Shown piece after piece: positions 1-10,701 of a stretch of 64,000 nucleotides of DNA. The notes under the pieces were generated by a model. That model saw only the letters and a list, made by a program, of their open reading frames with translations, was not told where the DNA came from and made no database searches. The stretch is from G965276765 sp965276765 (lineage in GTDB: Bacteria; Actinomycetota; Acidimicrobiia; Acidimicrobiales; Palsa-688), in the NCBI GenBank assembly GCA_965276765.1, contig OZ255627.1, positions 1,984,001-2,048,000 on the forward strand, in the 5' to 3' direction. Position numbers and translations under genes: made by a program. Numbering within the stretch: position 1 is the first letter of the stretch; each line of letters begins with the position of its first letter.

Positions 1-1302
1 CCGACCGAGATCGACGTCGTCGACCGTCGCGTCAGCCGCCTCGAGATCGAACGCCTGGCCCTCGCCAAGGAGACCGATCCCGCATCGCTCGAGCGTCTCG
101 CCCGCCTGGACGAGGAGCTGGCCGACCTGCGGGAGCGTTCCGGCGCCCTCACGGCCCGCTGGGACAACGAAAAGGCGGCCATCGACCGCATCAGGGCCCT
201 CTCCGAGGAGCTCGAGGCCAGGCGGGGCGAGGCCGATCGCTTCGAGCGCGACGGCGACCTGGCCCGAGCGTCGGAGATCCGCTACGGCCAGCTCCCCGAG
301 CTGCAGAGCCAGGTCGACGAGGCCACCAAACGCCTGGCCGAGCTGCAGGGCGAGCAGAAGATGCTCAAGCAGGAGGTCGACGAGGAGGACGTGGCCGAGG
401 TCATCTCCAAGTGGACCGGCGTGCCCGTCACCCGGCTGCTCGAAGGCGAGGTGACCAAGCTGGTGCGGATGGAGGGCGTGCTCCACGAGCGCGTCGTCGG
501 CCAGGACGAGGCCGTCGCTGCCGTCGCCAACGCCATCCGTCGCTCCCGCAGCGGCCTCTCCGACCCGGACCGGCCCATCGGCAGCTTCCTGTTCCTCGGC
601 CCGACCGGCGTGGGCAAGACCGAATTGGCCCGCAGCCTGGCCGACTTCCTCTTCGACGACCCCAAGTCGATGGTTCGCATCGACATGTCGGAGTACATGG
701 AGAAGCACTCGGTGGCCCGCCTTGTCGGCGCGCCCCCCGGCTACGTCGGCTACGACGAGGGCGGCCAGCTCACCGAGGTTGTTCGCCGCCGCCCCTACGC
801 CGTGGTCCTGCTCGACGAGATCGAAAAGGCCCACCCCGACGTGTTCAACGTGTTGCTGCAGGTCCTCGACGACGGCCGGCTCACCGACGGCCAGGGCCGG
901 ACGGTCAACTTCACCAACACGGTGCTGATCATGACGTCCAACTTCGCCGGCGATCTGCGCAGCGCGTTCAAACCCGAGTTCCTCAACCGGATCGACGAGA
1001 TCGTCAAGTTCAGGTCGCTGACCGAGGACGACATGGCCGCCGTGGTCGACATCCAGGTCGCCCAGCTGGCCGACCGTCTCGCCGCCCGGCGTCTCGGGCT
1101 CACGGTCACACCGGCCGCCACCGCCTGGCTCGCCCATCGCGGCTACGACCCCGCCTACGGGGCCAGGCCGCTCAAGCGGCTCATCCAGCGCGAGATCGGC
1201 GATCGCCTGGCCCTCGCCCTGCTCGACGGCACCTACGCCGACGGCGCCACCGTCACCGTCGACGCCCCCCAGGGCAACGACGGCACCCTGACCCTGCAGT
1301 GA
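1..1302 (+). CDS. clpB: ATP-dependent chaperone ClpB, C-terminal part (5' end outside window)
   Basis: This is the last 433 residues of the ClpB disaggregase, a hexameric cytosolic AAA+ machine that threads aggregated protein together with DnaK. The frame is open from the first base. Visible residues 1-120 are the charged heptad-rich middle coiled coil, ending at the M-domain/AAA2 junction KWTGVPV. AAA2 follows with Walker A GPTGVGKTE (about 200-208), Walker B VVLLDEIEKA (about 268-277), sensor MTSNF, PEFLNRIDE and the C-terminal GARPLKRLIQ sensor-2 region. The loop between MTSN and PEFLNRID is short, as I recall for mycobacterial ClpB, so I do not treat it as a deletion. The tail lacks ClpC or ClpX features. 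The stop is followed by 94 nt before the BI-1 gene. Only the N-domain and AAA1 are missing. Confidence 0.96.
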   Translation, partial: PTEIDVVDRRVSRLEIERLALAKETDPASLERLARLDEELADLRERSGALTARWDNEKAAIDRIRALSEELEARRGEADRFERDGDLARASEIRYGQLPELQSQVDEATKRLAELQGEQKMLKQEVDEEDVAEVISKWTGVPVTRLLEGEVTKLVRMEGVLHERVVGQDEAVAAVANAIRRSRSGLSDPDRPIGSFLFLGPTGVGKTELARSLADFLFDDPKSMVRIDMSEYMEKHSVARLVGAPPGYVGYDEGGQLTEVVRRRPYAVVLLDEIEKAHPDVFNVLLQVLDDGRLTDGQGRTVNFTNTVLIMTSNFAGDLRSAFKPEFLNRIDEIVKFRSLTEDDMAAVVDIQVAQLADRLAARRLGLTVTPAATAWLAHRGYDPAYGARPLKRLIQREIGDRLALALLDGTYADGATVTVDAPQGNDGTLTLQ

Positions 1303-1396
1303 GGCCGCGATGTCAGGGCGTCGGTGTGACTGCCGGTTTCGCCCCCGCTGATGCAGACTGTCCCCGACGGGACCACCGGGTCCCACTGGAGCAACG

Positions 1397-2143
1397 ATGA
1401 GCACGACCATTGACTCGGCCTTCAAGAGGATCGACACCCAGTACCGCCAGGGTTCAGGGCCGCCGCTGCAGGCCCCGGGTCGGCCCGTGGAGCGGTTCAG
1501 GGCCAACCGGGCCTACGACAAGCTGATCGCCCTCTCGACCATCGTGTTGGTGGCCGCCGTCGCCGGCTGGCTTGTCGTGCCCGTCGGCATCGCCTTCGCC
1601 TGCATCTTCGTGGCCTTTGCCCTCGTCCTCGTCAGCTACTTCCGGATGCGGTGGGCCAAGTTCCTCGCCCCGGCCTACGCCGTGACTGAGGGCGTCGCCC
1701 TCGGGGCCATCTCGGCGTCGTACGCGACCATCGGGCACGGCATCGTGCCGGTGGCGATCATCTTCACCGCCGCCGTGTTCGTCACGTCGCTCGCCCTGTA
1801 CCGCACCGGGCTCGTCCGGGTCACGCCGCGCATGGTCTCCCTCGCCGGCATGGGGGCCATGGGTATCATCGCCGTGTCGATCCTCGGCCTGTTCATCGGT
1901 ATCCCGGGGCTGAGCAGCTTCGGTCCCTGGGGCGTCATCATCGGCGCCGTCTGCCTCGGTGTCGCAGTGATCAACCTGTTCGCCGACTTCAACTTCGTCC
2001 AGCGCTCGGAGCAGGCCGGCGTGTCGGCCGACGCCGAGTGGGCGGCGGCCTTTGCCATCCTCACCGCCCTCGTGCTCGTCTACCTGAGCATCCTGCGGAT
2101 CCTCGGCTCCGTCTACGGCGGTGGCGGGGGCCGCCGGCGCTGA
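1397..2143 (+). CDS. Bax inhibitor-1/YccA family membrane protein
   Basis: A 248-residue integral membrane protein. The first ~45 residues are polar and cytoplasmic. About seven hydrophobic segments then run to residue ~240, and the tail is short, Gly/Arg-rich and basic. The acidic EGVALGAISASY motif in the middle is typical of the BI-1/YccA family, whose members are proposed to be pH-sensitive calcium-leak channels or modulators of the FtsH protease. In bacteria the physiological role is mostly unknown. The ATG is preceded by GGAG at a 5-nt spacing. The gene follows clpB on the same strand, so a membrane/protein-quality role would suit the context, but that is inference. Family assignment is fairly firm; substrate and function are not. 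Confidence 0.85.
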   Translation: MSTTIDSAFKRIDTQYRQGSGPPLQAPGRPVERFRANRAYDKLIALSTIVLVAAVAGWLVVPVGIAFACIFVAFALVLVSYFRMRWAKFLAPAYAVTEGVALGAISASYATIGHGIVPVAIIFTAAVFVTSLALYRTGLVRVTPRMVSLAGMGAMGIIAVSILGLFIGIPGLSSFGPWGVIIGAVCLGVAVINLFADFNFVQRSEQAGVSADAEWAAAFAILTALVLVYLSILRILGSVYGGGGGRRR

Positions 2144-2176
2144 GTCGCCCGGCTTGACCGGCCCGGCCCCGTCACG

Positions 2177-2236
2177 CCCATTTTCTGAGCGATGTTGACG
2201 TCGAAATCCACCGTCAACTTCGCTGGAAAAAGTGGG
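2177..2236. terminator. Long imperfect palindrome after the BI-1 gene
   Basis: Arms of about 24 nt surround an 11-nt centre (2201-2211). The inner arms GCGATGTTGACG (2189-2200) and CGTCAACTTCGC (2212-2223) pair with one mismatch. The pairing continues outwards, less perfectly, into CCCATTTTC and GAAAAAGTGGG. It lies 33 nt after the BI-1 stop and before the purA leader, which suits a transcription terminator or folded 3' end, although no clean U-tract follows. An operator for purA is the alternative. Confidence 0.5.
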
Positions 2237-2293
2237 CGACGGCCCCGCGACCCCATGGTGGTGTCGATGGCCGGCGCGCTCATCCCGGGCTTG

Positions 2294-2299
2294 TATGCT
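2294..2299 (+). promoter_or_regulatory. Candidate -10 element for purA
   Basis: TATGCT lies about 53 nt before the purA start and just after the palindrome. No convincing -35 is visible at 16-18 nt. It would give a short leader carrying the purA ribosome-binding site. The assignment is weak and rests on the hexamer only. Confidence 0.3.
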
Positions 2300-2351
2300 C
2301 GGACGGCAACGCCGCCCGGGCGTAGCGCCAGCGAGGCCCAGGAGGACCAGC

Positions 2352-3632
2352 GTGCCCGCCACCGTCGTCGTCGGCACCCAATGGGGTGACGAAGGCAAGG
2401 GCAAACTGACCGATCTGCTCGCCAAGGAGATGCAGGTCGTCGTCCGCTACCAGGGCGGCCACAACGCCGGACACCGGATCGTGGTCGACGGGGATGCGTT
2501 TGCCCTCCAGCTGATCCCCAGTGGGATCCTCTACGACCACATCACGCCCATCATCGGCAACGGTGTCGTCGTGGACCCCAAGGTGCTGCTCGACGAGATC
2601 GGCGCCCTGACCGGGCGCGGGGTCGACTGCTCCCGGCTGAAGGTCTCGGGCAACGCCCACCTGATCATGCCGTACCACCAGGAGCTCGACGCCCTGGCCG
2701 AGCGTCGCCTCGGGGCCAACAAGCTGGGGACCACCAGGCGGGGGATCGGCCCCGCCTACGCCGACAAGGCCACCAGGGTCGGGCTGCGGGTCCAGGACCT
2801 CCTCGACCCCAAGATCTTCCGCGAGAAGCTCGACGTGGCCCTCAAGGAGAAGAACCAGATCCTGGCCAAGGTCTTCAACCGCCTGGCCCTCTCCGCCGAC
2901 GACATCGCCGGGCACTACCTCGACGAGTACGCCCCCAGGATCGAGCCGATGATCGCCGACGGTGTCTCCCTCGTCCACGACGCCCTCGACGCCGGCCACC
3001 ATGTCCTGCTCGAGGGGGCGCAGGCCACGTTCCTCGACCTCGACCACGGCACCTATCCGTTTGTCACTTCCTCCAATCCGGTGGCCGGCGGGGCGTGTGT
3101 CGGGGCCGGCATCGGGCCCCGACAGATCGACCGGGTCGTCGGCATCGCCAAGGCCTACGTGACCCGCGTCGGATCTGGTCCCTTCGTGACCGAGCTGACC
3201 GACGAGCTCGGCGACGCCCTCGTCGAGCGCGGTCAGGAGTACGGCACCAACACGGGCCGGCGTCGCCGGACCGGCTGGTTCGACGCCGTCATGGCCCGCC
3301 AGGCCGTCCGTCTCAACTCGCTCAGCGAGATCGCCCTGACCAAGCTCGACGTCCTCGACCACTTCGAGACCCTGTCGGTCTGCGTCGGCTACGAGTGCGA
3401 CGGGGTCCGCTACGACCACATGCCATACCACCAGTCGGTGCTCCATAAGGCCACCCCCGTCTACGAACGTCTCGAGGGCTGGAAGACGGATATCTCGGCG
3501 GTCACCGAGGCCCACGATCTTCCGGCCGCGGCGCGCCAGTACGTCGCCTTCCTCGCCGAGACCGTCGGCGTGCCGATCCGGCTGGTCGGCGTCGGACCCG
3601 AACGGGGCCAGTTCGTCAGGCTCGCGTCCTAG
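2352..3632 (+). CDS. purA: Adenylosuccinate synthetase
   Basis: PurA condenses IMP with aspartate using GTP to give adenylosuccinate, the first committed step to AMP. The chosen GTG start is preceded by AGGAGGA at a short spacing. It gives 426 residues, close to the usual ~430, with the P-loop GTQWGDEGKGK at residues 8-18 (catalytic Asp13) and His41 in GGHNAGH. Also visible are NGVVVDP, GTTRRGIGPAYADKA and GTNTGRRRRTGWFD. An in-frame upstream extension exists but lies in the leader and has no family similarity. It begins the purine cluster. A tandem 17-bp repeat starts in its last codons and continues to purD. Confidence 0.97.
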   Translation: MPATVVVGTQWGDEGKGKLTDLLAKEMQVVVRYQGGHNAGHRIVVDGDAFALQLIPSGILYDHITPIIGNGVVVDPKVLLDEIGALTGRGVDCSRLKVSGNAHLIMPYHQELDALAERRLGANKLGTTRRGIGPAYADKATRVGLRVQDLLDPKIFREKLDVALKEKNQILAKVFNRLALSADDIAGHYLDEYAPRIEPMIADGVSLVHDALDAGHHVLLEGAQATFLDLDHGTYPFVTSSNPVAGGACVGAGIGPRQIDRVVGIAKAYVTRVGSGPFVTELTDELGDALVERGQEYGTNTGRRRRTGWFDAVMARQAVRLNSLSEIALTKLDVLDHFETLSVCVGYECDGVRYDHMPYHQSVLHKATPVYERLEGWKTDISAVTEAHDLPAAARQYVAFLAETVGVPIRLVGVGPERGQFVRLAS

Positions 3633-3695
3633 TGGGGCTCGCGTTCCTGGTGAGGCTCGCGCCTTGGTGAGGCTCGCGCCTTGGTGAGGCTGCGG
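3612..3695 (+). repeat. 17-18 bp tandem repeat across the purA stop codon
   Basis: Five imperfect units share the core AGGCTCGCG or GGGCTCGCG at 3618, 3635, 3653, 3670 and (degenerate) 3687. The first unit is coding sequence at the 3' end of purA and contains the region of its stop codon. The following copies fill the purA-purD gap and run into the region just before the purD start. The array looks like expansion of the gene's own 3' end. Confidence 0.85.
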
Positions 3696-3731
3696 TCCAC
3701 GAGCCCACGATCGGTACGTGGGCGGACCAAG

Positions 3732-4994
3732 GTGTGCGTGGTCGGCTCGGGCGGGCGTGAGCACGCCCTCGCCCTCGTGATCGGGAGGACGGCCGACGTC
3801 GTCGTCGTCCCCGGCAACCCCGGCATGGTCGCCGCCGCCAGGGCGGCCGGCGTCGAATCGGTCACCTGCTCCGGCGTCGACCCGGCCGACGTGGACGCCG
3901 ATCTGTGGGTGATCGGCCCCGAGGCGCCACTCGTCGCCGGCCTGGCCGACCGGTTGCGGGCCGGGGGCAGGCTCGTGTTGGGGCCAGGCGCCGACGGCGC
4001 CCGGCTCGAGGGGTCCAAGGCCTGGATGAAGGGCGTCATCGCCGAAGCGGGTGTGCCGACGGCGGCCTACCGCAGCTTCGACGCCGCAGGACCGGCGATC
4101 GAGTACCTCGGGTCCCTCGCCCCGCCGTGGGTCGTCAAGACCGATGGGCTCGCGGCGGGCAAGGGCGTGTTCGTCACCCGCGACCGGGCCGAGGCCGAGG
4201 CCGACGTGACGGCCAAGCTCGGCGGTACCGCCTTCGGCGACGCCGGCCGGCGGGTCGTGATCGAGGAGGGCCTCGTCGGACCCGAGCTGTCGGTCATGGC
4301 CGTCTGTGACGGCACGCACGCCGTCGCCCTGGCGCCGGCCCAGGACTTCAAGCGGGCCGGTGCAGGGGACACCGGGCCCAACACGGGCGGTATGGGTGCC
4401 TACTCGCCGGTGCCCGCCGTGGACGACGGGCTCGTGGAGCACCTGATGGACGTGGCCGTCCGCCCTACCCTCGCCGCCCTCGCGGCGCGGGGCATCGACT
4501 ACCGGGGTGTCCTCTACGCCGGCCTGATGCTCACCGAGTCGGGACCCAAGGTCATCGAGTTCAACGTCCGCTTCGGCGACCCCGAGACCCAGGTCGTTGC
4601 CGCCCGTTGGGAGGGCGACGTGGCCGCCGTGCTCACCGCGGCCGCCGCCGGCCGGCTCGACGCGGTAGCGCCGCCCCGGTTCCGCCGTGATGCCGCCGTC
4701 TGCGTGGTGCTCGCCGCCGCCGGCTACCCCCAGGCGCCGCGCGCCGGCGACCCGATCACCGGGCTGGCCGAGGCCGGCGCCACCCCGGGCGTAGCGGTCC
4801 ACCCCGCCGGCGTGGCGGCCGACGCCGCCGGCGGCCTCGTCACCGCCGGCGGGCGCGTCGTGGCGGTCACCGCTTCGGCGCCGAGCGTCGCCGCCGCCAG
4901 GGCCCGTGCCTACGAGGCGGCGGCCCACATCGACTGGGCCGGCCGCTGGTGGCGCCCGGATATCGCCGTCTGTCCTACCAAGGAGTGCTCATGA
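3732..4994 (+). CDS. purD: Phosphoribosylamine--glycine ligase (GARS)
   Basis: PurD joins phosphoribosylamine and glycine with ATP to give GAR, the second step of de novo purine synthesis. From the GTG at 3732 the protein begins MCVVGSGGREHAL, the expected N-terminus, and is 420 residues long. The ATP-grasp core is clear: KTDGLAAGKGVFV, VVIEEGLVGPELSV, GDTGPNTGGMGAYSPVP, VLYAGLMLT, EFNVRFGDPETQ. TTG/GTG codons at 3681-3686 are in frame but lie inside the tandem repeat and would add a non-conserved extension. A GGCGG stretch 6-7 nt upstream may serve as a weak ribosome-binding site. It overlaps purC by 4 nt (ATGA). Confidence 0.95.
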   Translation: MCVVGSGGREHALALVIGRTADVVVVPGNPGMVAAARAAGVESVTCSGVDPADVDADLWVIGPEAPLVAGLADRLRAGGRLVLGPGADGARLEGSKAWMKGVIAEAGVPTAAYRSFDAAGPAIEYLGSLAPPWVVKTDGLAAGKGVFVTRDRAEAEADVTAKLGGTAFGDAGRRVVIEEGLVGPELSVMAVCDGTHAVALAPAQDFKRAGAGDTGPNTGGMGAYSPVPAVDDGLVEHLMDVAVRPTLAALAARGIDYRGVLYAGLMLTESGPKVIEFNVRFGDPETQVVAARWEGDVAAVLTAAAAGRLDAVAPPRFRRDAAVCVVLAAAGYPQAPRAGDPITGLAEAGATPGVAVHPAGVAADAAGGLVTAGGRVVAVTASAPSVAAARARAYEAAAHIDWAGRWWRPDIAVCPTKECS

Positions 4995-5923
4995 ACCTGT
5001 CTCACGTGTCGTCGGGCAAGGTCAGGGACATCTACGCCGTCGACGACGACACCCTGCTCTTCGTCGCATCGGACCGGATCTCCGCCTTCGACGTGATCAT
5101 GGACCAGCCCATCCCCGACAAGGGCAGGGTCCTGACCGCCCTCACCGCCTGGTGGCTCGCCGAGCTGGCCGACGTCGCGCCGTCCCACCTGGTCTCCGTC
5201 GACCCGCCGGCCGGCGCCACCGTGGAGGGCTACGACGACCTGGCCGGGCGTTCGATGCTCGTGCGCAAGGCCGTCATGCTCCCCGTCGAGTGCATCGTGA
5301 GGGGGTACCTGTCCGGCTCGGCGTGGGCCGAGTACCAAAGAGACGGCACCATGCACGGCCAGGAGCTGCCGGCCGGCCTGCTGCAATCGGAACGGCTCCC
5401 CGAAGCGGTGTTCACCCCATCGACCAAGCCGGCCGTCGGCCACGACGAGAACATCTCCTTCGACCGGATGGTCGACCTCGTCGGAGCCGACTACGCCTAC
5501 CAGGCCAGGGATCTCTGCCTCGTCGCCTACGAGCGGGCCGCAGCCCGCGCCGCGACCAAGGGGATCATCGTCGCCGACACCAAGTTCGAGCTCGGCCTCA
5601 TCGAAGGCAAGCTCGCCATCTGCGACGAGGTGGTGACCCCCGACTCCTCACGCTTCTGGCCCGCCGAGGAGTGGAAGCCAGGGACGATCCCCCCTTCCTA
5701 CGACAAGCAGCCGCTCAGGGACTGGCTCGAGGCCAAGGACTGGGACAAGACACCACCGCCGCCGGCCCTCCCCCCCGACGTCGTCGCCGCCACCAGCGAG
5801 CGATACGTCTCCGCCTACCAGCAGATCACCGGCCTCGACCTGGCCGCCTGGCCGGGGGCCGCCGGGCCGGGCGCCGGATCTTCAGGCCCCGCCAGCCCCG
5901 CCAGGCCCGAGGGGAGCGCCTGA
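4991..5923 (+). CDS. purC: Phosphoribosylaminoimidazole-succinocarboxamide synthase (SAICAR synthetase)
   Basis: PurC couples CAIR and aspartate using ATP to give SAICAR. The ATG overlaps the purD stop and has AAGGAG 5 nt upstream. This start gives 310 residues beginning with the conserved SSGKVRDIY. Further motifs are FVASDRISAFDVIM, ECIVRGYLSGSAW, ADTKFELGL and ITPDSSRFW-like TPDSSRFWP. The length fits the longer PurC type. The last ~30 residues are Gly/Ala/Pro-rich and low-complexity, probably a flexible tail. The stop is directly abutted by the purS ATG, so translational coupling is likely. Confidence 0.96.
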   Translation: MNLSHVSSGKVRDIYAVDDDTLLFVASDRISAFDVIMDQPIPDKGRVLTALTAWWLAELADVAPSHLVSVDPPAGATVEGYDDLAGRSMLVRKAVMLPVECIVRGYLSGSAWAEYQRDGTMHGQELPAGLLQSERLPEAVFTPSTKPAVGHDENISFDRMVDLVGADYAYQARDLCLVAYERAAARAATKGIIVADTKFELGLIEGKLAICDEVVTPDSSRFWPAEEWKPGTIPPSYDKQPLRDWLEAKDWDKTPPPPALPPDVVAATSERYVSAYQQITGLDLAAWPGAAGPGAGSSGPASPARPEGSA

Positions 5924-6211
5924 ATGCGCTGGAATGCCCTCGTCGAGGTCCGCCTTCTGCCCGGCATCGCCGACCCTGCCGGCACGACCATCGAGCGCTC
6001 CTTACCGACCCTCGGCTTCGACCACATCACGGCGGTGCGGACCGGCAAGGCCATCCGCTTCGAGGTCGAGGCCGACGACGAGCCGGCGGCGCGTGCGAGC
6101 GTCGAGGACCTCTGCCGGCGCTTCCTCACCAACCCGGTCATCGAGGATGCCGCCATCAGTCTCGAGGCGGCCTCGGGAGGGCCGGCACCAGACAAGGCGA
6201 CAGCCAAGTGA
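5924..6211 (+). CDS. purS: Phosphoribosylformylglycinamidine synthase subunit PurS
   Basis: This 95-residue protein is the small subunit that bridges PurQ and PurL in the three-subunit FGAM synthase. It matches the family in size, in the pattern VEVRLLPGIADPAG near the N-terminus, and in the central LGFDHITAVRTGKAIRFEV segment. The ATG follows the purC stop without a gap, and its stop overlaps the purQ GTG (GTGA), so all three subunits are made in a coupled way. It is too short for independent catalytic activity. The position between purC and purQ supports the call. Confidence 0.94.
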   Translation: MRWNALVEVRLLPGIADPAGTTIERSLPTLGFDHITAVRTGKAIRFEVEADDEPAARASVEDLCRRFLTNPVIEDAAISLEAASGGPAPDKATAK

Positions 6212-6863
6212 GCGCCGACGTCGGCGTGGTCCTCTTCCCCGGCACCAACTGCGAACACGACGTCGTCACGGCGGTCGAGCGGGCCGGCGCCACGGCCCGG
6301 ATCGTCTGGCATGGCGACCGCGACCTCGGAGCGCCCGACGCGCTGATCGTGCCCGGCGGTTTCGCCCACGGCGACTACCTACGCCCCGGCGCCATCGCCA
6401 GGTTCTCGCCGGTCATGGGCGCGCTCGAGGCGTTCGCCGCCGCCGGCGGGCCCGTCGTCGGCATCTGCAACGGTTTTCAGATCTTGACCGAGGCCCACCT
6501 CCTCCCCGGCGCCCTGCAGAAGAACCGCGGCCTCGGCTTCCTCTGTACCACCGTCGAGCTCCAGGTAGCCAGCGAGCGTTCCGTGCTCACCCGGGGTCTC
6601 GGCACCGGCCGGCGCCTGCGCATCCCCGTCAACCACTTCGAGGGCAACTACACCTGCGACGCCGCCACGTTGGCCGAGCTCGAGGCCGACAACCGCATCG
6701 TCCTGCGCTATGTCGACAACCCCAACGGCTCGGTCGCCGACATCGCCGGAATCGCCAACCGGGCCGGCAACGTCGTCGGGCTCATGCCCCACCCCGAACG
6801 GGCGAGCGACCCCCTCATCGGCTCCGACGACGGCCTCGCCCTCCTCGCTGCCCTCCTCAACAC

Positions 6864-6867
<4 letters not shown>
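6208..6867 (+). CDS. purQ: Phosphoribosylformylglycinamidine synthase subunit PurQ (glutaminase)
   Basis: PurQ is the class I glutamine amidotransferase subunit that releases ammonia from glutamine for PurL. The GTG start overlaps the purS stop and yields 219 residues beginning with VGVVLFPGTNCEHD. The nucleophile is Cys87 in GICNGFQIL. The oxyanion region GGFAHGDYLRPGAIA and the His/Glu pair of PHPER near the C-terminus complete the triad. The stop overlaps the purL start by 4 nt. The upstream in-frame extension is antisense-type high-GC open frame and was discarded. Confidence 0.96.
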
Positions 6868-9089
<2,222 letters not shown>

Positions 9090-9148
9090 TGCCGGGGCCG
9101 GATCAGCAAGTCGCGCTCGCCGGTCGATTCGTGAGAGACTGAGCCACC

Positions 9149-10636
9149 GTGACTGCACCGCAGAGCGCCGACGGATCGCCCCGCGAAGCGTGCGGTGTCT
9201 TCGGGGTGCTCGCCGCCGGCCGCCCCGTCGCCAACCTGACCTACGACGGCATCTACGCCCTCCAGCATCGCGGCCAGGAGTCGGCGGGGATGGCGGTCAG
9301 CGACGGCGAGGACATCGTCGTGGTCAAGGACATGGGCCTTGTCACCAACGTCTTCAACGAGTACAAGCTGGCGAGCCTGCAGGGGTACCTGGCCATCGGC
9401 CATACCCGGTACTCGACGACGGGCGCTTCGACATGGCACAACGCCCAACCCGTCTACCGAACGGTTGGTGGGCAGGCTTTCGCCGTCGGCCACAACGGCA
9501 ACCTCACCAACACCGAGGCCCTGGCCGAGGCGGCGGGGATGCTGCCGGGGACGTTCGGCAACGACAGCGATCTTATCGCTGAGCTGCTGGCCCGGCACCT
9601 GACAGTCCACGATGACCACGACCTCGTCGATGCCCTCGTCGCCGTGCTCCCCACGTTGCGCGGGGCATTTTCCCTCGTCCTCTGCGACCACACCCGGCTC
9701 ATCGGTGTCCGCGATCCCAATGGCTTCAGGCCGCTTTCCCTCGGGCGCCTCGACGACGACGGGTGGGTGCTCGCATCGGAGACGCCGGCGCTCGACATAG
9801 CCGGCGCCCACTGCGTGCGCGACGTCGAGCCGGGGGAGGTGCTCGTCGTCGACGACGGGGGCCCGAGAAGCGTCAGGCCCTGGCCGACCGAGGCCATCGA
9901 CCCCAAGCTGTGCCTCTTCGAGTTCGTGTACCTGGCCCGCCCCGACAGCCGCCTGTACGGCCAGGAACTGCAGGGTGCCCGCATCCGGATGGGCGAGCTG
10001 CTCGCCCAGCAGTCGCCCGCCGACGCCGACGCGGTCATGGGTGTCCCCGACTCCGGCCTGCCGGCGGCCGAGGGTTTCGCCCGGCGCAGCGGCATTCCCT
10101 ACACCACAGGGCTGGTGCGCAATCGTTACATCGGCAGGACGTTCATCACCCCCGACCAGTCGGCGCGGGACCGGGGCGTTCGTCGGAAGCTCAATCCGCT
10201 CAGGGGGGCCATCGAGGGGAAACGCCTCGTCGTGGTGGACGACTCGGTGGTCAGGGGGACCACGACCCGCGCCATGGTGCGGATGCTGCGCGAGGCGGGA
10301 GCGAAGGAAGTGCACTTGCGCATCTCATCGCCGCCGTACCGCTGGCCCTGCTTCTACGGGCTCGACACGGGCAGCCGCTCCGAGCTGATCGCCGCCAACC
10401 TCGAGGTCGGCGGGATCTGCGACTACGTCGACGCCGACAGCCTCGCCTACCTGGCCATCGACGCCCTCAAGGAGGCGACCGGCGCGGCCGGCGCCGGGTT
10501 CTGCGACGCCTGTCTGACCGGGAACTACCCCGTGCCCGTCGAGCTCGTCACTGCGCCGGCGGCCGGCGTCGAGCCCGTCGGCGTCCCCGATATGCCGGTG
10601 CCCGAGGTGAGCGTCGCCGAGCTGCCGGGTGGCTGA
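9149..10636 (+). CDS. purF: Amidophosphoribosyltransferase
   Basis: PurF transfers glutamine-derived ammonia to PRPP, the first and feedback-regulated step of the pathway. The 495-residue product has a 14-residue propeptide before Cys15 (ACGVFGV), the N-terminal nucleophile exposed by self-cleavage. The PRPP loop is VVVDDSVVRGTT. Cys residues at KLCLFEF, WPCFYG and FCDACLTGNYP match the Bacillus-type 4Fe-4S ligands, so an oxygen-sensitive iron-sulfur form is expected. The GTG has no clear Shine-Dalgarno; GAGACT ends 8 nt upstream, consistent with a leaderless start. The 16-bp repeat at its 3' end contains the stop codon. Confidence 0.97.
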   Translation: MTAPQSADGSPREACGVFGVLAAGRPVANLTYDGIYALQHRGQESAGMAVSDGEDIVVVKDMGLVTNVFNEYKLASLQGYLAIGHTRYSTTGASTWHNAQPVYRTVGGQAFAVGHNGNLTNTEALAEAAGMLPGTFGNDSDLIAELLARHLTVHDDHDLVDALVAVLPTLRGAFSLVLCDHTRLIGVRDPNGFRPLSLGRLDDDGWVLASETPALDIAGAHCVRDVEPGEVLVVDDGGPRSVRPWPTEAIDPKLCLFEFVYLARPDSRLYGQELQGARIRMGELLAQQSPADADAVMGVPDSGLPAAEGFARRSGIPYTTGLVRNRYIGRTFITPDQSARDRGVRRKLNPLRGAIEGKRLVVVDDSVVRGTTTRAMVRMLREAGAKEVHLRISSPPYRWPCFYGLDTGSRSELIAANLEVGGICDYVDADSLAYLAIDALKEATGAAGAGFCDACLTGNYPVPVELVTAPAAGVEPVGVPDMPVPEVSVAELPGG

Positions 10637-10701
10637 GCATCCGGGTGGCTGAGCATCCGAGTGGCTGAGCATCCGAGTGGCTGAGCATCCGAGTGGCCTG
10701 A
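10629..10701 (+). repeat. 16-bp tandem repeat joining purF and purM
   Basis: The unit GTGGCTGAGCATCCGA occurs four times (10629, 10645, 10661, 10677) with a partial fifth at 10693. The first copy carries the purF TGA stop. The fourth supplies the GTG start and first codons of purM. Because 16 is not a multiple of 3, each copy shifts frame, and only the 10677 GTG is in frame with purM. Confidence 0.95.

Noticed and set aside
2280..4928. 882-codon minus-strand open frame across purA and purD
   Set aside because: High-GC antisense shadow; the opposite strand encodes two clear enzymes and the translation is Gly/Asp/Arg-rich without domains.
5934..6863. Long upstream extension of the purL frame
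   Set aside because: It runs out of frame through purS and purQ, is Arg/Pro-rich, and the conserved PurL start is the GTG at 6864.
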